Shown piece after piece: positions 62,639-64,000 of a stretch of 64,000 nt of DNA. The DNA is from Desulfobotulus alkaliphilus (GTDB taxonomy: Bacteria; Desulfobacterota; Desulfobacteria; Desulfobacterales; ASO4-4). Location of the stretch: NCBI RefSeq assembly GCF_007830435.1, contig NZ_VLLC01000003.1:28223-92222 (forward strand), written 5' to 3'. Positions within the stretch are counted from its first letter, which is position 1. Every line of letters starts with the position of its first letter. Below the pieces are notes generated by a model. It was not told where the DNA came from and ran no database searches. It saw only the letters and a list, made by a program, of their open reading frames with translations. The translations under genes were made by a program, and so were the position numbers.

Positions 62639-63808
62639 ATGAATACCACAGTAGAATATGAAGGCAAAAGTGTGGAAGACGCCCTGGAAAATGCCAGCAG
62701 AAAGCTGAAGCTTTCCAAGGATAAAATTCAGTACGATGTGATTTCCTATGGTTCCACGGGTATTTTTGGACTGGTCGGGGTAAAAAAGGCAAAAATCCGC
62801 ATCACCCTTTCCCAGGGGAAAAACGGGACCTCCGCAGAATCCGACCGCAAGGTCAGTGCATCCTCCCTTGTGGATGAAGCCTTTGGAGCTGTTAACGGTA
62901 CGGCTCAGCCGCAGGAGAAAAAAAGCAATGGCGGTGGCAAACCCCAGCGTTCCCAGGGAAAGAAAAAGCAGGATTTGAGGGAGACCGTTAAAGAAGTGAG
63001 GGTGCAGCCCGAGACCCCTGCCAGCAAGGAAACGCTTCCGGAGGAAGAGTCCCTGTCTTCAGCAGCAGTGGAAGTGGAAAGCAGCGGTGGCCCCCTTGAT
63101 CCTCCGGTGATGGAAAAGGGCTCCCGGTCCCGGTCCCGGTCATCCAGATCAAAAAACAGCCGGGGCAATGGCAGAAAACCAGCGGCTTCCCCAGCCCCTT
63201 CGACCAAAGGCAAAAAAGAGGATGCGCCTTTACCCGTCCCTGTCAATCTGCCGGAATCCGAGGGAGATAATTTTGTTGAAACAGAAGAAGAAAACCCGGT
63301 ACCCGTTGAGGTGACACCGGAAATGATTGCCCGTGGCCGTGAAGTGCTGGAAAAAATCCTTCCCTATATCAGTGAGGATGTCACCATACGGGAAGAGGTG
63401 TCTCCGGGCCGTATCCTTTACAACCTGGATGGAGGCAATCCCGCCATCATCATTGGCAAGCGGGGACAGACACTGGAAGCTATACAGTATGTGGTGGACA
63501 AAATCGTTAACCGGGATGCAGAAGGCCGTGTCCGTATCCAGATGGATGTGGAGGGCTATATTGAAACCCGCAAGGAGCATCTCCAGCAACTGGCCCTGAA
63601 ACAGGCGGAAAAGGCCAGGCGTACGGGAAAACCTGCCACCATCGGCCAGATGAATGCCCATGACCGCAGGATTATTCACCTTGCCTTAAAGGATGACCGG
63701 ACTGTCCGCACCCAGAGTGTGGGGGAAGGTTACTACCGCAGGCTGGTAATTTTTCCAAAAAAAGTCCGCCGCCGCAGATCCGATGGAAACGGTAACGAAG
63801 AAAGCTGA
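62639..63808 (+). CDS. jag: RNA-binding protein Jag (KhpB-like)
   Basis: 389 residues. N-terminal Jag_N domain (VEYEGKSVEDALENASRKLK), a long low-complexity linker rich in S, K, R and E (about residues 65-215), a KH domain (LYNLDGGNPAIIIGKRGQTL) and a C-terminal R3H domain (MNAHDRRIIHLALKDDRTVR). The linker is much longer than in Firmicutes homologues. Follows yidC by 12 bases; a terminator follows. Confidence 0.94.
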   Translation: MNTTVEYEGKSVEDALENASRKLKLSKDKIQYDVISYGSTGIFGLVGVKKAKIRITLSQGKNGTSAESDRKVSASSLVDEAFGAVNGTAQPQEKKSNGGGKPQRSQGKKKQDLRETVKEVRVQPETPASKETLPEEESLSSAAVEVESSGGPLDPPVMEKGSRSRSRSSRSKNSRGNGRKPAASPAPSTKGKKEDAPLPVPVNLPESEGDNFVETEEENPVPVEVTPEMIARGREVLEKILPYISEDVTIREEVSPGRILYNLDGGNPAIIIGKRGQTLEAIQYVVDKIVNRDAEGRVRIQMDVEGYIETRKEHLQQLALKQAEKARRTGKPATIGQMNAHDRRIIHLALKDDRTVRTQSVGEGYYRRLVIFPKKVRRRRSDGNGNEES

Positions 63809-63847
63809 AAAGCGGTCACCCACTGCTGGTATAAAATCAGTTTTGAG

Positions 63848-63888
63848 AAAGTACCGTTTCTCCTCACAGGGAGCGGTACTTTTTTTAT
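63848..63888 (+). terminator. Terminator of the rpmH-jag operon
   Basis: AAAGTACCG and CTCC pair with GGAG and CGGTACTTT, followed by TTTTTTA. Confidence 0.88.
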
Positions 63889-63907
63889 TGGCAAATGAAG
63901 ACGGGAT

Positions 63908-64000
63908 GTAACTGTTCAGCACAGTTTTCCAGGTACCATAGCTGCAAGACAGATGCACAGGCCCCAGGCTGTTTGCCCGTGACGCAATCTTATTCGGGAG
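63908..64000. mobile_element. Non-autonomous IS66-like element, copy 6 (cut by window end)
   Basis: First 93 bases, starting GTAACTGTTCAGCACAGTTT, same orientation as copies 1 and 3. Right end and target duplication lie outside the window. Confidence 0.88.

Overview
The window reads as chromosomal DNA of an anaerobic Desulfobacterota (deltaproteobacterial) organism, probably a sulfate-reducer relative. This is inferred from an octaheme tetrathionate-reductase-family cytochrome with its cytochrome b, a chemoreceptor carrying a c-type haem motif, a likely selenoprotein, a TIGR03960-rng operon, and a menaquinone methyltransferase. No rRNA or tRNA gene or CRISPR array was seen. The 3' half of gyrB is at the left edge and rpmH-rnpA-yidD-yidC-jag is at the right edge; both groups often lie near the replication origin, but dnaA and dnaN are not in view.

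Layout. 1-9 kb: gyrB faces a minus-strand block of lon, hsp20, rsmE, a membrane-anchored unknown, a YqeY gene and a three-gene operon (DUF6489, a probable Sec-containing ArsC-like protein whose UGA would be read as stop by standard gene calling, and a CoA-transferase C-terminal-like protein). 9-19 kb: an MFS carrier, pyrE, then the division and cell-wall cluster ftsE-ftsX-envC-ctpA-yibQ followed by asnS. 19-30 kb: housekeeping genes (gloA, rlpA-gmhB-recD2, nudL, a TIGR04211 protein, nadB, menG, dnaJ, queD).

29.8-42.7 kb is a defence island: a decayed DUF1016 nuclease gene, an ATPase + DUF4276 pair, a MazEF-type pair, a PIN-domain pair, a lone HicB, a DUF6994 gene framed by duplicated hsdM start sequences, and a type I restriction-modification operon (hsdM, HEPN remnant, nucleotidyltransferase-HsdS fusion, rhuM, hsdR). 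The fusion junction carries a seven-G tract and the target-recognition regions are AT-rich, so specificity or expression may vary.

42.7-59.6 kb: cytochrome b/octaheme cytochrome c, haem-type chemoreceptor, cysE, a TIGR01777 SDR, a polytopic membrane protein, a zinc-ribbon protein, a ferritin-like protein, a bacterial voltage-gated sodium channel, prmA, a Do-type protease, and TIGR03960-rng. 59.8-63.8 kb: rpmH-rnpA-yidD-yidC-jag.

Five complete copies and one cut-off copy of a ~347-bp non-autonomous element lie between genes. The ends begin GTAA, share TTCAGCACAGTTT, and four copies have visible 8-bp target duplications, which suggests mobilisation by an IS66-type transposase. Each copy is a near-palindrome over its whole length. 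A second 223-bp element has inserted exactly over the end of one copy with a 10-bp duplication.
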